Shown: piece by piece, positions 49,944 through 59,260 of the stretch | Position numbering within the stretch: the first letter of the stretch is position 1 | Layout: every line of letters starts with the position of its first letter | DNA from: Deltaproteobacteria bacterium | Lineage (GTDB): Bacteria; Desulfobacterota; Desulfomonilia; UBA1062 | Length of the DNA: 64,000 bases | Direction: 5' to 3' | Assembly (NCBI GenBank): GCA_029552245.1 | Contig: JAKPDW010000005.1 | Coordinates: 1 to 64,000, forward strand | The notes under the pieces: model-generated | Told to the model about the DNA's origin: nothing | Seen by the model: only the letters and a program-made list of their open reading frames with translations | The model's database searches: none | Made by a program: the position numbers and the translations under genes

Positions 49944-50939
49944 ATGGGAGGCGTGCTCCTGCGATCCACCCACATCCCGGGGCGACACTGCGCGAGCAGC
50001 GCCATCAGCGACATCGTGAGGTTCCACGGGCTCGACCTCTCGGAGGCCATGTGTTTCGGCATAGGCTCAGGGCTCGGCGCCTGGTACCTACAGAACGTTC
50101 CGAACGCCCCCTCCAGGATGATTCACGTCCGCTCGGCGGACATCGAGGCAAAATTCTTCAAGCGTATAGGGTGCCCCTTCTCCTGGTCGAGGTTCCCGGG
50201 GGCCGACCAGGCGCTCGACGCGCTTCGCGCGAGCCTGCACAGGGGGCTGCCCACCCTCGTTCAGACCGATATCTACTACCTCGGCTACTACCAATCCAGC
50301 ACCCACTTTCCCGGCCACGACATCGTGGTATGGGGCTGCGACGACCAAGAGGGCGTGTTCTTCGTCACCGACACGGAGCGGCCGGATGTGATACGGGTAC
50401 CCTCTTTCGAGCTTGCACGCTCCATGTTCGCCGAAGGAGGGTTCTTCCCCATGGAGGGGAACTCCTATGCGCCCGAGGCCATAGCGACGGGGATCGACCT
50501 CGGCGGCGTCATCGAGAGGGCGATCGTTTCCAACAGCCGGCTCATCCTTTCGGAGGACCTGGAGTTCCAAGGCATCGCAGGGCTCAGGCTGTGGCTGCGC
50601 GAGGTGAAGACCTCGTGGCCAGGCCTTGAAGACTGGCGGTGGGCTGCACGGTTCGCCTACCAAGTCATCGAGAGGCGGGGAACAGGCGGTGGGGGCTTCA
50701 GGATCATGTACGCGGACTTCCTGGACGAGGCGGCGCCCCTGTGCCCGGCGATCGCGGAGCTCGGGCTCGGGAGGATGATGAGGGAGGCGTCACAGGCTTG
50801 GACAAGGCTCGCCCTCCGCCTCAAGGAGGCCTCCGAGGGGGACGCCGACGCACTCGGTCCGGTGGGGGAGTCCATCGAGGAGGTCATAGAGAGAGAAACA
50901 GCGTATCACCGGAACGCCTTGCGTGTAACCGGCCGTTGA
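49944..50939 (+). CDS. BtrH N-terminal domain / DUF4872-like protein
   Basis: 331 aa; PGRHCASSAISDIVRFHGLDLSEAMCFGIGSGLG, GLPTLVQTDIYYLGYY, FPGHDIVVWGCDDQEGVFFVTDT. Confidence 0.8.
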   Translation: MGGVLLRSTHIPGRHCASSAISDIVRFHGLDLSEAMCFGIGSGLGAWYLQNVPNAPSRMIHVRSADIEAKFFKRIGCPFSWSRFPGADQALDALRASLHRGLPTLVQTDIYYLGYYQSSTHFPGHDIVVWGCDDQEGVFFVTDTERPDVIRVPSFELARSMFAEGGFFPMEGNSYAPEAIATGIDLGGVIERAIVSNSRLILSEDLEFQGIAGLRLWLREVKTSWPGLEDWRWAARFAYQVIERRGTGGGGFRIMYADFLDEAAPLCPAIAELGLGRMMREASQAWTRLALRLKEASEGDADALGPVGESIEEVIERETAYHRNALRVTGR

Positions 50940-51062
50940 CGCCGCGGCACAGCCGCACTATGACATCCGGCAGACGCACCCGTTTCTCCGGCGGGATCAA
51001 TGAGGGGACACCGGCAGGCGGCATGCCCGCGGGGACAGACCCAAGGGTGCAGGAGACAAGAC

Positions 51063-52499
51063 ATGGGTCATACGGAGAGGATCTTCCTCGATCACGCATC
51101 CACGACGGCGGTCCACCCGCTCGTGCTCGGGGCCATGATGCCCTTCTTCGCCAACCACTTCGCATCGCCGTCATCACCCTTCTCTGCCGGGGACATCCCC
51201 AGGAGGGCCGTTGAGAAGGCCCGCGAGCAGGTGGCATCGCTCATCGGCGCGCGTGCGAACGAGATCGTTTTCACGGCGACAGGCACGGAGGCGAACAACC
51301 TAGCCGTGCTCGGGGCGGCCTCTTCCCGGAAGGGGCATGTCCTGGTGAGCGCACTCGAGCACCCATCGGTGATCGAGGCGGCGATGCACCTGAGACGATC
51401 GGGCCGTGACCTGACCATACTGGAACCCTCGAGCGAGGGCATCGTCGATCCAGCCCGCCTCGAAGACGCCATGAGGCCCGACACGATCCTCGTGAGCGTG
51501 CTCCACGCGAATTACGAGACAGGGGCGATCCTGGACGTGGAGGCGGTGGGCCGGGTGGCGAAGGCCCATGGGGCCCTGTTCCACTGCGACTGCATCCAGA
51601 CGGCCGGGAGGATACGGGTGGACGTCGATGCCATGGGTGCTGACCTCGTGAGCGTGTCCGCGCACAAACTGGGCGGACCGAAGGGCGCATCCGCCCTCTA
51701 CGTTCGCTCGGGCTCGAAGATCGCGCCCGTGATCTTCGGTGCCGCCAGGGAGAGGGGCCTCAGGCCCGGCCACCTGAACGTGCCCTGCATCGTGGGTTTC
51801 GGCGCTGCATGCGAACACGCCCTGTACACCATGGACGAGAGGGCGGCCATCCTGTGTTCGCTCAGAGAGACGCTCGAGGGCGAGATCCTCGCGAGGCTCC
51901 CCTCGTCGCGGGTCAACGCCGCCCAAGCCCGGAGGGTCCCCCACATATCGAGCATCTCGTTCGAGGGTATCCCGGCGGACGCCCTCTGCGCCTGGCTCGA
52001 TCTCGAAGGGATCACCGCCTCGCCGAGGGGTTCCCTCTTTCTGGGAAGCCGCACGGAGCGTCTCCGGCTCATGGGCATTGCAGGCGACCTGGCTTTCGGC
52101 ACCGTGCGGTTCAGCCCCGGCCCTGATCTCACCGCCGAGGACATGGTGCGGGTCGCATCCTCGGTCGAGCAGGCCTGCTCGCGGTTCAGGGAGTTCTCCA
52201 GGATGACCGAGGAAGACGAGGCATGTATCCTCCTCTGCCGGTCCACGGCCGCGGTCAGGTTCGCCCTCGAACACCTCTTAAGCGAGGGCGTCGTGTGCGT
52301 TGCGACCGCAGTGCCCCCGGAGCTCGAACAAGAGGGCGGGCCGCGCACGGCCGTTGCGGTGCCGCAGCCTCTCGAGTCAAAGGCCCTGGGCGTTCTCGAG
52401 GCACGCGGCCTGCACGGGGTGGCATCCCGCAAGATCAAGGGCCTGTGCAAAAGAAGGGGCGACAAGGAAAGGCGTTTCTGGGAAGAGGTGCAAGGGTGA
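51063..52499 (+). CDS. NifS/IscS-like aminotransferase class V protein lacking the catalytic Cys, with a DUF3343-like C-terminal extension
   Basis: IFLDHASTTAVHPLVLGAM, TGTEANNLAVLG, VSAHKLGGPKGASALYV (PLP Lys). The loop that normally holds Cys reads ASPRGSLFLGS. Confidence 0.85.
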   Translation: MGHTERIFLDHASTTAVHPLVLGAMMPFFANHFASPSSPFSAGDIPRRAVEKAREQVASLIGARANEIVFTATGTEANNLAVLGAASSRKGHVLVSALEHPSVIEAAMHLRRSGRDLTILEPSSEGIVDPARLEDAMRPDTILVSVLHANYETGAILDVEAVGRVAKAHGALFHCDCIQTAGRIRVDVDAMGADLVSVSAHKLGGPKGASALYVRSGSKIAPVIFGAARERGLRPGHLNVPCIVGFGAACEHALYTMDERAAILCSLRETLEGEILARLPSSRVNAAQARRVPHISSISFEGIPADALCAWLDLEGITASPRGSLFLGSRTERLRLMGIAGDLAFGTVRFSPGPDLTAEDMVRVASSVEQACSRFREFSRMTEEDEACILLCRSTAAVRFALEHLLSEGVVCVATAVPPELEQEGGPRTAVAVPQPLESKALGVLEARGLHGVASRKIKGLCKRRGDKERRFWEEVQG

Positions 52500-52515
52500 A
52501 GGGAAGGGACCCTGC

Positions 52516-53430
52516 ATGAACGCCGTCGTCTTCGCCTCGACAACCGCCGGGGCGGTCGCGGTGGCCGGGCTCGTGGAATCGGGCTTCGAGGTGAAGCTGG
52601 TCATCACCGCTTCCGCCCGGGGACTGCCGCATGGCACGGACCCTGCGGTGGAGGAGGTCTGCGCCAGGCTGGGGGTGGCGTGCCGCGCGACTGATGACCC
52701 CGGCCAGTTCGGCTGGATCGAGCGTATCAGGCGCTTGGAGCCCGGCATGATCTTCGCCGCGGGATACCCCTTCGGTCTCAAGGCCCAGGTCCTCGCCCTG
52801 CCCAGGCACGGGTGCTTCCGCATCCACTACTCACTCCTGCCCGCATTCAGGGGGCCAGACCCCGTGAGGACGGCCATCCTGTCCGGGGAGAGCACCACCG
52901 GGGTCACCCTCCACGAGATGGAGACCACCCCGTACGCGGGCGCGGTGGTCGACGCGGAGACGGTCGACATTGCGGAAGAGGACACTGCGGCCACCCTCGA
53001 ACGCAAGCTCGATCGGGCGTCCTCGGTCATGCTCGCGAGAACGCTGCCGTCCATGCGCCAGCTGAGCTTCACGAAGAGGCCCCAGCGTCTCCCCGCAGGG
53101 CCCACCCACCCGGCCCTCACCCCGGAAGACGGCCGCATCGACTGGTCGAGGTCGGCGCGGGAGATACACAACCTCGTGCGTGCCTTCACCAGGCCGTACA
53201 CGGGTGCGTTCAGCCTCCTGGGGGAGGACATGGTGTTCTTCTGGAAGACGCTGCCCGCCCTCGACGCGGCGGTGCCGCCGGGCAGGTGCGTGACCATGAG
53301 GGGCGAGGCGCTCGTGGGCGCTGGGGTCGGCTGCATCCGCCCGGTGGAGATAGAGGTCAACGGCAGGGTGCTCTCGGGTGAACACCTGCGGGCGTTCTTC
53401 AGGGAGCACGAGGGGGCGTCGTTTTCTTGA
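52516..53430 (+). CDS. Methionyl-tRNA formyltransferase-like protein with altered catalytic residues
   Basis: CFRIHYSLLPAFRGPDPVRTAILSGESTTGVTLHEMETTPYAGAVVDAE; C-domain LTPEDGRIDWSRSAREIHNLVRAFTRPYTGAF. Confidence 0.8.
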   Translation: MNAVVFASTTAGAVAVAGLVESGFEVKLVITASARGLPHGTDPAVEEVCARLGVACRATDDPGQFGWIERIRRLEPGMIFAAGYPFGLKAQVLALPRHGCFRIHYSLLPAFRGPDPVRTAILSGESTTGVTLHEMETTPYAGAVVDAETVDIAEEDTAATLERKLDRASSVMLARTLPSMRQLSFTKRPQRLPAGPTHPALTPEDGRIDWSRSAREIHNLVRAFTRPYTGAFSLLGEDMVFFWKTLPALDAAVPPGRCVTMRGEALVGAGVGCIRPVEIEVNGRVLSGEHLRAFFREHEGASFS

Positions 53431-53553
53431 ACCGGCCGCCCGTGCCTTTTCCGCCTCCCGGGACGGTGAGCGGGGGTACGCGCTTGAAGCGTGGGTCTCT
53501 GCGGGCCGGGGGCCCGTTCACGTCCCCGTTCCAAACGGGTGCCTTCCTTAAGC

Positions 53554-54156
53554 TCAGCGATCGTCCCTCCGCATGCGCGACGTGAACCTGCCCCACCTCC
53601 TCGTCGGCAAACGGCGGTAGGGGGTCACGGCCTCGCTGACGAAGCGGACGTCCTCCACCGAGTAGAACGACTGGGGGTTGAACCGCTTGATGATCTCCAC
53701 CACGCGCCCTATGTCGCTGCGCTCGACGATGGTGAAGATGACCTCGACCGGTCCCGTGGCCCCCTCGGCGTCGATCACGGTGATCCCGTACCCTTCCGAG
53801 CGGAGGTACGACACCAGGTCGTCCGCCTCCTGGCGCGTGATGATCCGGATGATGACCCTCCCGATGGAGAGCCTGTTCTCGATGATGATGCCCACGAAGT
53901 TCCCCGCTGCGAACCCTGCCGCGTACGCCACGAAGCACACGGGGTTGTCCAGCTGCTGGAAGATCTGGCGGATCACCATGAGCCAGATGAGGACCTCGAA
54001 GAACCCTACGGCCGTAGCCAGGTATCTGAGATTGCGGTTGATGAAGATGATCCTGATCGTGTCGAGGCTCACGTCCATGATGCGGGCTGAGAAGATGAGC
54101 AGGGGCAGCACCAGGTAGGTGTAGATCGGCGAGTCGAAAAAGACGGGCATGTCCAT
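53554..54156 (-). CDS. UPF0316/DUF2179-like membrane protein
   Basis: SARIMDVSLDTIRIIFINRNLRYLATAVGFFEVLIWLMVI...YGITVIDAEGATGPVEVIFTIVERSDIGRVVEIIKRFNPQSFYSVEDVRF. Confidence 0.9.
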   Translation of the reverse strand: MDMPVFFDSPIYTYLVLPLLIFSARIMDVSLDTIRIIFINRNLRYLATAVGFFEVLIWLMVIRQIFQQLDNPVCFVAYAAGFAAGNFVGIIIENRLSIGRVIIRIITRQEADDLVSYLRSEGYGITVIDAEGATGPVEVIFTIVERSDIGRVVEIIKRFNPQSFYSVEDVRFVSEAVTPYRRLPTRRWGRFTSRMRRDDR

Positions 54157-54354
54157 GCCCTCTTCTAACACCCGGCCGGCCACGAACACAAGGCCGCCCC
54201 CGTGGAGTCCGGTCATGCGCCTTTCCACCCAGTGCAGGGTATCACCCCGGGCGGTTGATGATCGAAGGACCCGGACAGGCCAGCCCTCTCACGCCCCAGG
54301 GGCCTTTTCCAGGCGCACCCCGGGCGAGATCTCGGGCGGTGTGGGCCGCCGTGC

Positions 54355-55029
54355 TCAGGAAAACATGCTCACGTACTTGTACACGGTCCAGAAGTGGGCC
54401 ATGGTGCCCAGCATGACGAAGATGTGGAAGATCTCGTGGAACCCGAACACGCGGGGTATGGGATCGGGCTTCTTGGTCGCGTACACGAGGGCGCCGGCGG
54501 TGTAGAGGACACCCCCGGCGAAGAGCCAGAACAGCGCTCCCCCCTGGAGGGCCCTGACGAGCGGCACGATGCCGGCGAGCGCGATCCACCCCATGCACAC
54601 GTACATGGCCGCGGAAAGCCACCTCGGCGCATTGATCCACACCATCTTGAAGGCGATGCCGAGCGCCGCGACGGTCCACACCGTGCCGAAGATGCCCCAC
54701 CCCCACGCACCGCGCAGCGGGATGAGGCAGAACGGGGTGTAGGTCGCCGCGATGAGCACGAAGATCATCATGTGGTCGAGCCGCCTCAAGTGCGCCTTCG
54801 TCCTGCTTGAGACCGGCAGCCAGTGGTAGAGCGTGCTCGCCGTGTAGAGGAGGATCATGCCCGCCCCGAACACCGTGTACGTGCTCAGGTGCCAGGGCCT
54901 CACAGGGTTCGTCGCCTTCACGATGAGAGCTACCAGGCCGGCCACGGCGAGAACGGCGCCGATGCAGTGGGTGAGACCGCTCACCGGGTCGTGCAACTTC
55001 CGGAAAAACGTTGCAGGTGTCTTTTCCAT
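54355..55029 (-). CDS. Hemolysin III / PAQR-family membrane protein
   Basis: DPVSGLTHCIGAVLAVAGL, YTASTLYHWLP, LRRLDHMMIFVLIAATYTPF, HEIFHIFVMLGTMAHFW. Confidence 0.92.
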   Translation of the reverse strand: MEKTPATFFRKLHDPVSGLTHCIGAVLAVAGLVALIVKATNPVRPWHLSTYTVFGAGMILLYTASTLYHWLPVSSRTKAHLRRLDHMMIFVLIAATYTPFCLIPLRGAWGWGIFGTVWTVAALGIAFKMVWINAPRWLSAAMYVCMGWIALAGIVPLVRALQGGALFWLFAGGVLYTAGALVYATKKPDPIPRVFGFHEIFHIFVMLGTMAHFWTVYKYVSMFS

Positions 55030-55380
55030 ACAGGTGTCTTCTTCCCTCCCGGCCGCAGTGGCCGCCATCGACCGGTGGAGCATGGGCACGACGCCCCGGA
55101 CCCCCGTTCGAGTGTCGTGCCGGCCATGTTCTCCTATCCCGGCGGATCTCGTGTATATCACGGGACCCACGTCTCGGTGTGTGAAAGAAAACCAAAAGAA
55201 TCGTAATCGTTATGCAAACCGCATCCCTTAAAGGGCGTGCCGAAAAGACGTATTGCCTTGGAAAGGCAAGCAGCCATCTGGTATAGGACAGTATGATCGG
55301 CCGGCGAGTGGACGGGTTGTTCCAGGTCGAAGACACAGGCCGTAGCTGAGAATGCTCGGACAAGGCGAGGTCCCCAGGTG

Positions 55381-55767
55381 ATGCACGGTGAGATCCACGT
55401 GGTCGACGACGAGCCCGACGTCCTCCGTCTGGCGGGTATCGACCTCCACAACGCCGGGTACGGTCTCGACGCGTTCCCGGGCGGGGCGTGGTTCGTCGAG
55501 GGGCTGGAACGTTCCACCCCGGGGCCGAACATCCTCGACGCCACGCTCATGGACCCGTACGGGTTCGAGACCCTGCCCACCCTCTCCCCCCTCCGGGACG
55601 GGGTATGCACCCGCGACCGGATCCTCGGTCACCTCCGGGGAGTCGGGAAGACCGTGCCCGGCATGTCAGTCGTCGACGTTCACTTCGGGGAGACCCGGCA
55701 AGAGACCGGTGACCGGGGCCCTCTCACCGAGAACGTGCAGAGCGCGGGATACAAGGTCCAACCATGA
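55381..55767 (+). pseudogene. Internally deleted PhoB-like response regulator (receiver N-part joined to winged-helix C-part)
   Basis: HVVDDEPDVLRLAGIDLHNAGYGLDAFPGGAWFVEGLERSTPGPNILDATLMDPYGFE then CTRDRILGHLRGVGKTVPGMSVVDVHFGETRQETGDRGPLTENVQSAGYKVQP. ATGA overlap with phoR. May still be expressed. Confidence 0.7.
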
Positions 55768-57491
55768 GGAAACCCTTGTTCCTCAAGATCTTCGCTGGGT
55801 ATACCCTCGTCACCCTGACGATGTCCATCCTCATGCTCGTCTTCTCGAGCAGTGTCATCCGGACGAGTTACCGCGACGTGACGGCGAAGAGGCTCGAGTA
55901 CGAAGGCATCCCCCTGCGCGCCCTCATAGCACCCCTCGTACAACGCCGCGACCTGGCGGCCCTGAACAGGACGGTGCGGGAGTTCGGGTCCTCGACAGAC
56001 GCCCGGATCACCATCATCGACCCGCAAGGGGTGGTACTTGCGGATTCCGAGAGAGACCCCTCCACCATGGACAACCATGCGCACCGGCCGGAGGTCGAGC
56101 AGGCCATGAGCGGGAAGACCGGAAGGAGCATCCGTTACAGCGCAACCCTCAAGAAGGATTTCCTCTACCTCGCCCTCCCCTTCGACGGCGCACGCAAGGT
56201 CATAGGCGTCCTTCGCCTGAGCATCCCCCTCGATCACGTGGACACCCTCATGAAGTCCCTCCTTGCGCACCTCGCTCTCATCACGGCGGGCATCCTCGCC
56301 GTCTCGCTCGCCATGGCCGCCATGATCTCCCACGTCGTCTCGGCGCCCATCAAGGAGCTGGCAAGGGCATCCGGCAGGCTTGCCTCGGGAGACCTCTCCA
56401 TCCGGGTACCACCGGCGCGCAACGACGAGATCCGCGACCTCACCGAGGCCTTCAACCACATGGCCGAGAGCCTGGAGCGTTCTTTCAGGGAGTTCTCGGC
56501 CAGGAAGGACGAGCTCGAGACCATCGTGTCCTCGGTGAGCGAGGCCCTCTTCGTTCTCGACGCGCAGGGCAGGCTGACCGTGTACAACGACGCCGCCCTC
56601 AGGCTCGCGGGCGTCGCGAATGCACAAGGAAGATACTACTGGGAGCTCTTCAGGTCCAAGGACATGGGGGCGCTCCTCGAGTCCACGTCCCCGGACCAGG
56701 TCTCGGGCGAGGTGGAACTCGGGGGAAAGACCTTCCTGTGCAGCGTGGGCCGCGTCCCGAGCGGGGACGAACGCGTGGTGACCTTGCACGACATCACGGA
56801 CCTCAAGCGCATGGAGCGCTACAAGAAGGAACTCGTGGTGAACGTCTCCCACGAGCTCAGGACCCCCCTGGCCGCGATCAAGGGGTTCGCGGAGACCTGC
56901 CTGGACGAGGCGGGCGGCGAGATGCGGGAACATCTCCTGGTCATCCTCAGGCACACGAACCGGCTCATATCCATCGTGAACGACCTGCTCGTGCTCTCGG
57001 AAATGGACGAGAGGCCCATGCCGAAGGTGCAGGATACGCGGATCGACGACCTCGCCGGGAACGTGACCGCCTTGTACGCACAGAGGATCGAGGACAAAGG
57101 GCTCGACCTCGCGTGGGAGGGCGGTGGTTTCAGCCTCAGGACCGACCCCTTCCTGGTGGAACAGATCCTCATCAACCTCGTCGACAACGCGGTGAAGTAC
57201 ACGGAACGGGGCTCCATCACCGTGAGGGCGAGCAAGCAAGGCCGCACGACGACGATCGAGGTGACGGACACGGGCATCGGTATCCCCAGGGAACACCAAA
57301 GGAGGATCTTCGAGAGGTTCTATGTGGTGGACAAGTCGCGCTCGAGGAGCACCGGCGGCACGGGGCTCGGGCTGTCCATCGCCCGGAACGCCGCGACGAT
57401 CCTGGGAGGCGCCATAGAGGTGGAGAGCATGCCGGGCTCGGGCACGACCTTCAGGGTGACGCTGCCCGACCTCGAGCCACGCGACGCGTGA
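55764..57491 (+). CDS. phoR: PhoR-like sensor histidine kinase
   Basis: 575 aa; HAMP, PAS, VNVSHELRTPLAAIKGFAETCL, NLVDNAVKYTERGSITV, GTGLGLSIARNAATILGG. Confidence 0.92.
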   Translation: MRKPLFLKIFAGYTLVTLTMSILMLVFSSSVIRTSYRDVTAKRLEYEGIPLRALIAPLVQRRDLAALNRTVREFGSSTDARITIIDPQGVVLADSERDPSTMDNHAHRPEVEQAMSGKTGRSIRYSATLKKDFLYLALPFDGARKVIGVLRLSIPLDHVDTLMKSLLAHLALITAGILAVSLAMAAMISHVVSAPIKELARASGRLASGDLSIRVPPARNDEIRDLTEAFNHMAESLERSFREFSARKDELETIVSSVSEALFVLDAQGRLTVYNDAALRLAGVANAQGRYYWELFRSKDMGALLESTSPDQVSGEVELGGKTFLCSVGRVPSGDERVVTLHDITDLKRMERYKKELVVNVSHELRTPLAAIKGFAETCLDEAGGEMREHLLVILRHTNRLISIVNDLLVLSEMDERPMPKVQDTRIDDLAGNVTALYAQRIEDKGLDLAWEGGGFSLRTDPFLVEQILINLVDNAVKYTERGSITVRASKQGRTTTIEVTDTGIGIPREHQRRIFERFYVVDKSRSRSTGGTGLGLSIARNAATILGGAIEVESMPGSGTTFRVTLPDLEPRDA

Positions 57492-57648
57492 ATGCGAAGG
57501 CCTCGACGCGCATCCCGGGCGCGATGCCGGGAGGCAGGGCGCGTCCGATCAGGGCTTGACTGGGCGACGCAATCTCTATAAGAAAATCCAGGCATCGATT
57601 CCACACCATAACCATCTGTTCAACTTCTTGACCAGGAGGAGGGTAGGC

Positions 57649-58275
57649 ATGGGCTTCAGCTTGCTTCCCAAGACCACCGACTTCTTCGTCCTGTTCAACA
57701 AGCAGGCGGAGCTGGCCGTGAGAGCCGCCACCCTGTTCGCCCGGCAGACCCGCGACGGGAGGTTCGATGCGGAGACGGTCAACCAGATGCGAGATATCGA
57801 GCACCAGGCGGACGAGGTCGCCCACGATCTCATGGACCGCCTCAACAAGACCTTCATAACCCCCTTCGACCGCGAGGACATCCACAACCTCGCCTGCGCC
57901 CTGGACGACGTCATAGACATGATCTACACCATAAGCAACCGCATGCGGGTCTACAGGATCGACACCCCGGACGACACCCTCGTGGAATTCGCCACGATCA
58001 TCGAGAAATCGGTGAAGACCCTGGTGACGGCGGTCGAGGGGCTGAAAGACCCCAAGATGCTCCAGGCGACCAAGGATGCGTGCATCGAGGTGAACCGCCT
58101 CGAGAACGTCGGCGACACGATGCGTGACGCGAGCCTGGCCAGGCTCTTCGAGAACGCGACCGACCCGATTCACATCGTGAAGTGGAAGGAGATCTACGCC
58201 TTCGCCGAGGAGGTGCTGGACCTCTGCGAGGACGTGGTGCACATCGTGGAGTCCATCCTCGTCAAGCAGGCTTGA
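57649..58275 (+). CDS. DUF47 / PhoU-like (TIGR00153-type) protein
   Basis: MGFSLLPKTTDFFVLFNKQAELAVRAATLF...DIEHQADEVAHDLMDRLNKTFITPFDREDIHNLACALDDVIDMI. Confidence 0.92.
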   Translation: MGFSLLPKTTDFFVLFNKQAELAVRAATLFARQTRDGRFDAETVNQMRDIEHQADEVAHDLMDRLNKTFITPFDREDIHNLACALDDVIDMIYTISNRMRVYRIDTPDDTLVEFATIIEKSVKTLVTAVEGLKDPKMLQATKDACIEVNRLENVGDTMRDASLARLFENATDPIHIVKWKEIYAFAEEVLDLCEDVVHIVESILVKQA

Positions 58276-58279
58276 CGCC

Positions 58280-59260
58280 ATGACGGCTTTCATCGTCTTC
58301 CTCATCGCGCTCGCCCTCTTCTTCGACTTTCTCAACGGGTTCCACGACGCGGCGAACTCGATCGCGACCGTGGTCTCGACCCGGGTCCTCTCGCCCCAGT
58401 ACGCGGTGGTCTGGGCCGCCTTCTTCAACTTCATCGCCTTCGTCTTCATGGGGACACACGTGGCCAAGACCATCGGGAAGGGGATCGTGGACGTGGGGAT
58501 CATAGACCCCACGGTCATCTTCGCAACCCTCGTGGGCGCTTGCGCGTGGGATATCCTCACGTGGTACTTCGGCCTGCCCACGAGCTCCTCCCACGCGCTC
58601 ATAGGCGGCCTCGTGGGCGCGGCGCTCGTCAAGGCCGGGCCGGGGTCCCTCGTGGCAAAGGGGATAGCGATGACCTCCGCCTTCATCTTCATCTCCCCCG
58701 CCATAGGCCTGATCCTCGGGCTGACCCTCGGGGTGGCGGTCTACTGGTGGTTCAGGAAGGCGACCCCTCTGCACGTGGACCACATCTTCCGCAGGGGCCA
58801 GCTCTTCTCCGCGGCCCTCTACAGTCTCGGCCACGGCGGGAACGACGCGCAGAAGACAATGGGCATCATCGCCGGTCTCCTGTTCTCCGCGGGGCTCACG
58901 CGCGGCACCTTCCACATCCCCCTCTGGGTCGTCCTGTCGTGCCAGGCGGCGATCGCCCTCGGCACCATGTTCGGCGGCTGGCGCATCGTCAAGACCATGG
59001 GCCAGCGGATAACCAAGCTCAGGCCAGTCGACGGTTTCTGCGCGGAGACGGGGGCGGCGATCAGCCTCTACCTGGCGACGTACCTCGGGATACCCGTGAG
59101 CACGACCCACACCATAACGGGCTCCATCATGGGCGTGGGGTCGTTGCGACGACTGAGCGCCGTCAGGTGGGGGGTGGCGGGCCGCATCGTATGGGCGTGG
59201 ATCCTCACCATCCCAGGCGCAGCCCTGATCTCTGCCGCAGCCTATCTGGCGGCCAGATGA
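58280..59260 (+). CDS. pit: Inorganic phosphate transporter, PiT family
   Basis: FLNGFHDAANSIATVVSTRVL, LPTSSSHALIGGLVGAAL, YSLGHGGNDAQKTMG, GIPVSTTHTITGSIMGVG. Confidence 0.95.
   Translation: MTAFIVFLIALALFFDFLNGFHDAANSIATVVSTRVLSPQYAVVWAAFFNFIAFVFMGTHVAKTIGKGIVDVGIIDPTVIFATLVGACAWDILTWYFGLPTSSSHALIGGLVGAALVKAGPGSLVAKGIAMTSAFIFISPAIGLILGLTLGVAVYWWFRKATPLHVDHIFRRGQLFSAALYSLGHGGNDAQKTMGIIAGLLFSAGLTRGTFHIPLWVVLSCQAAIALGTMFGGWRIVKTMGQRITKLRPVDGFCAETGAAISLYLATYLGIPVSTTHTITGSIMGVGSLRRLSAVRWGVAGRIVWAWILTIPGAALISAAAYLAAR

Noticed and set aside
55388-57559. 723-aa ORF overlapping phoR
   Set aside because: Out-of-frame shadow of the mini-PhoB/PhoR genes; Arg/Gly/Pro-rich with no motifs.
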